Below are positions 62,772 through 64,000 of a stretch of DNA of 64,000 bases, piece by piece. The stretch covers positions 124,001-188,000 of the forward strand of contig NZ_QQAV01000001.1 of assembly GCF_003350475.1 (NCBI RefSeq), written 5' to 3'. The translations under genes were made by a program, and so were the position numbers. Each line of letters opens with the position of its first letter. Position 1 is the stretch's first letter. The notes under the pieces were generated by a model that worked only from the letters and a program-made list of their open reading frames with translations, had not been told where the DNA came from and did not search any database. Origin of the DNA: Pseudacidovorax intermedius (lineage in GTDB: Bacteria > Pseudomonadota > Gammaproteobacteria > Burkholderiales > Burkholderiaceae_C).

Positions 62772-64000
62772 GCGTCCGTGCGGCGCGGCGGCCACGCGAG
62801 GCTGAAGTCCTCGAGCAGCAGCGTGAGGTTCGGGCTGTAGGCCGGGTCATGGTCGATCAGCGCACCCCAGCGCTGCTGCATGAAGGCCAACTCGCGCTCG
62901 AAGCGCTCGCGCTTCTCCGGCGCCACGTCTTCGCCCCGGGTGGCCGATTCGTGGTGCAGCAGCTCGGCATAGGGCGTCCACACATTGCGGTAGCCCGCCT
63001 CGCGCAGCCGCAGGCAGAAGTCCACGTCGTTGAAGGCCACGGTGAGGTTCACCTCGTCCAGCCCCCCCACCTGCTCGTACAGCGACTTGCGCACCACCAG
63101 GCAGGCCGCCGTCACGGCGCTGAAGGACTGGACCAGCGCGGCCCGCCCCGCGTAGCCGTTCAGGCCGCGCGGCAGCGCCTTGTGCGCATGCACAGCGCAG
63201 CCGCCTGGCCCCAGGATCACGCCGCCATGCTGCAGCGTCATGTCGGGGTACCACAGCCGCGCGCCCACGGCGCCCACGCCGGGCTGCATCGCCAGGCTCA
63301 CCATCTCGGACAGCCAGCCGGGCGACATCACCTCGATGTCGTTGTTGACCAGCGCCACCAGCTCGCCGCGCGCCAGCGCCACCGCCTGGTTATTCAGCGC
63401 CGAATAGTTGAAGGGCCGGTCGTCGCGCAGCACGCGGATATTGGGCTGCTGCGCCAGCCGCTCGAAGTACGCCAGCGCGGCCGGATCGTCCGAGCCGTTG
63501 TCCACCAGGATGATTTCCCAGTTCGGGTACTCGGTGCGCTTCTGGATCGACTCGATGCACTGGCGCACCAGTGCGAGCGCATTGCGCGTGGGGATGATCA
63601 GCGTCACCAGCGGCGGCGGGCTGGGCAGCGCATAGCGCACGCGGTAGCCGTAACCGAGGTACTCGGCCTTGGCCTGGATACCCAGGCGCTGGAAGTGCTC
63701 GTCCAGCGCCCGCTCGCCGGCCACGGCCGCATAGGGCTTGGCATCCATGGACTTGGCCGTGCTCTGCACATGGATGCGCCAGTGGTAGAGCACCCGCGGG
63801 ATGTGCACGATCTGCGAGGGCGCGATGCGCTCGACGCAGCGCAGCACCAGGTCCCAGTCCTGCGAGCCTTCCAGGCCCTGGCGGAAGCCGCCCACCTCGC
63901 GCACCAGCGCCGTACGCAGCACGCCCAGGTGGCTGAACATGTTGTGCGAACGGAAGAGGTCGAGGTTCCAATCGGGCTTGAAGTACGGGTCGGAGCGCTG
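62768..64000 (-). CDS. Glycosyltransferase family 2 (C-terminal part; gene continues beyond the window)
   Basis: 410 residues are visible; the frame is open across the window edge (63941-64000 encode QRSDPYFKPDW and further codons in frame), so ATG 63940 is internal. The visible part has the end of one GT domain (GSQDWDLVLRC) and then a second complete GT-A domain starting LVTLIIPTRNALALV. This second domain has LVDNGSDDP, LVNNDIEVM (DXD equivalent) and FNDVDFCLRL. The two-domain layout is typical of large O-antigen/rhamnan synthases. Coupled to the next gene by ATGA. Confidence 0.88.
   Translation of the reverse strand, partial: QRSDPYFKPDWNLDLFRSHNMFSHLGVLRTALVREVGGFRQGLEGSQDWDLVLRCVERIAPSQIVHIPRVLYHWRIHVQSTAKSMDAKPYAAVAGERALDEHFQRLGIQAKAEYLGYGYRVRYALPSPPPLVTLIIPTRNALALVRQCIESIQKRTEYPNWEIILVDNGSDDPAALAYFERLAQQPNIRVLRDDRPFNYSALNNQAVALARGELVALVNNDIEVMSPGWLSEMVSLAMQPGVGAVGARLWYPDMTLQHGGVILGPGGCAVHAHKALPRGLNGYAGRAALVQSFSAVTAACLVVRKSLYEQVGGLDEVNLTVAFNDVDFCLRLREAGYRNVWTPYAELLHHESATRGEDVAPEKRERFERELAFMQQRWGALIDHDPAYSPNLTLLLEDFSLAWPPRRTDA

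Overview
The window is very GC-rich DNA with strong third-position G/C bias, tightly packed genes and many 4-bp ATGA start/stop overlaps. The gene content points to a betaproteobacterium of the Burkholderiales, most likely Comamonadaceae. The indicators are a Bug-type tripartite tricarboxylate binding protein, many LysR/IclR/TetR regulators, TRAP and ABC uptake systems, an ArgB-SlmA neighbourhood, ProQ next to HtpX, and class A RNase P RNA. The family assignment is inferred from gene families and context; there is no rRNA in the window. I saw no tRNA, insertion sequence, integrase or CRISPR array.

Layout. 0-3.1 kb: the 5' part of an amidohydrolase, a Nudix-metallo-beta-lactamase fusion, and an S4/pseudouridine-synthase-like protein that appears to lack its catalytic Asp. 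3.1-3.5 kb: a shared terminator and rnpB on the minus strand. 3.6-9.95 kb: cysK; a minus-strand LysR, Bug and aspartoacylase-like run; an FAD oxidoreductase with a queuosine-precursor-type transporter. 10-15 kb: proQ facing a fully overlapping minus-strand operon pyrC - NYN/OST-HTH protein - DUF3025 - htpX. 15-24.2 kb: an IclR regulator and a complete Dpp/Opp-type ABC importer followed by an amidase and an N-carbamoylase/allantoate-type amidohydrolase, which reads as a catabolic unit for an amide or ureido compound of unknown identity.

24.3-28.5 kb: an island with visibly lower GC. It holds a Tle1-like (DUF2235) lipase effector of the kind secreted by type VI systems and three tandem, partly identical DUF3304 lipoproteins that are probably its immunity proteins. 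The array repeats with a period of about 710 bp. One repeat junction has captured the first codons of the effector gene in front of an immunity gene. No other type VI gene is present.

28.7-42 kb: metallophosphoesterase, TRAP transporter, HdeA-like protein, Rnk-like factor with a structured leader, a gltIJKL-type glutamate/aspartate importer, LysR, amidase, an M81 (MlrC) metallopeptidase and a D-2-hydroxyacid dehydrogenase. 42-44.4 kb: an Atm1-type ABC exporter and a YciA-like thioesterase. 44.5-54.5 kb: a ten-kilobase same-strand fatty-acid beta-oxidation set (TetR, acyl-CoA dehydrogenase, DUF2147, HADH/ECH fusion, thiolase, thioesterase, SDR, DsbA-like isomerase, enoyl-CoA isomerase) with a palindromic operator candidate before the TetR gene. 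54.6-64 kb: FAH-family hydrolase, katG with terminator, slmA, argB, and a surface-glycan cluster (WecA/WbpL-like priming transferase and three family 2 glycosyltransferases, the last cut by the window edge).
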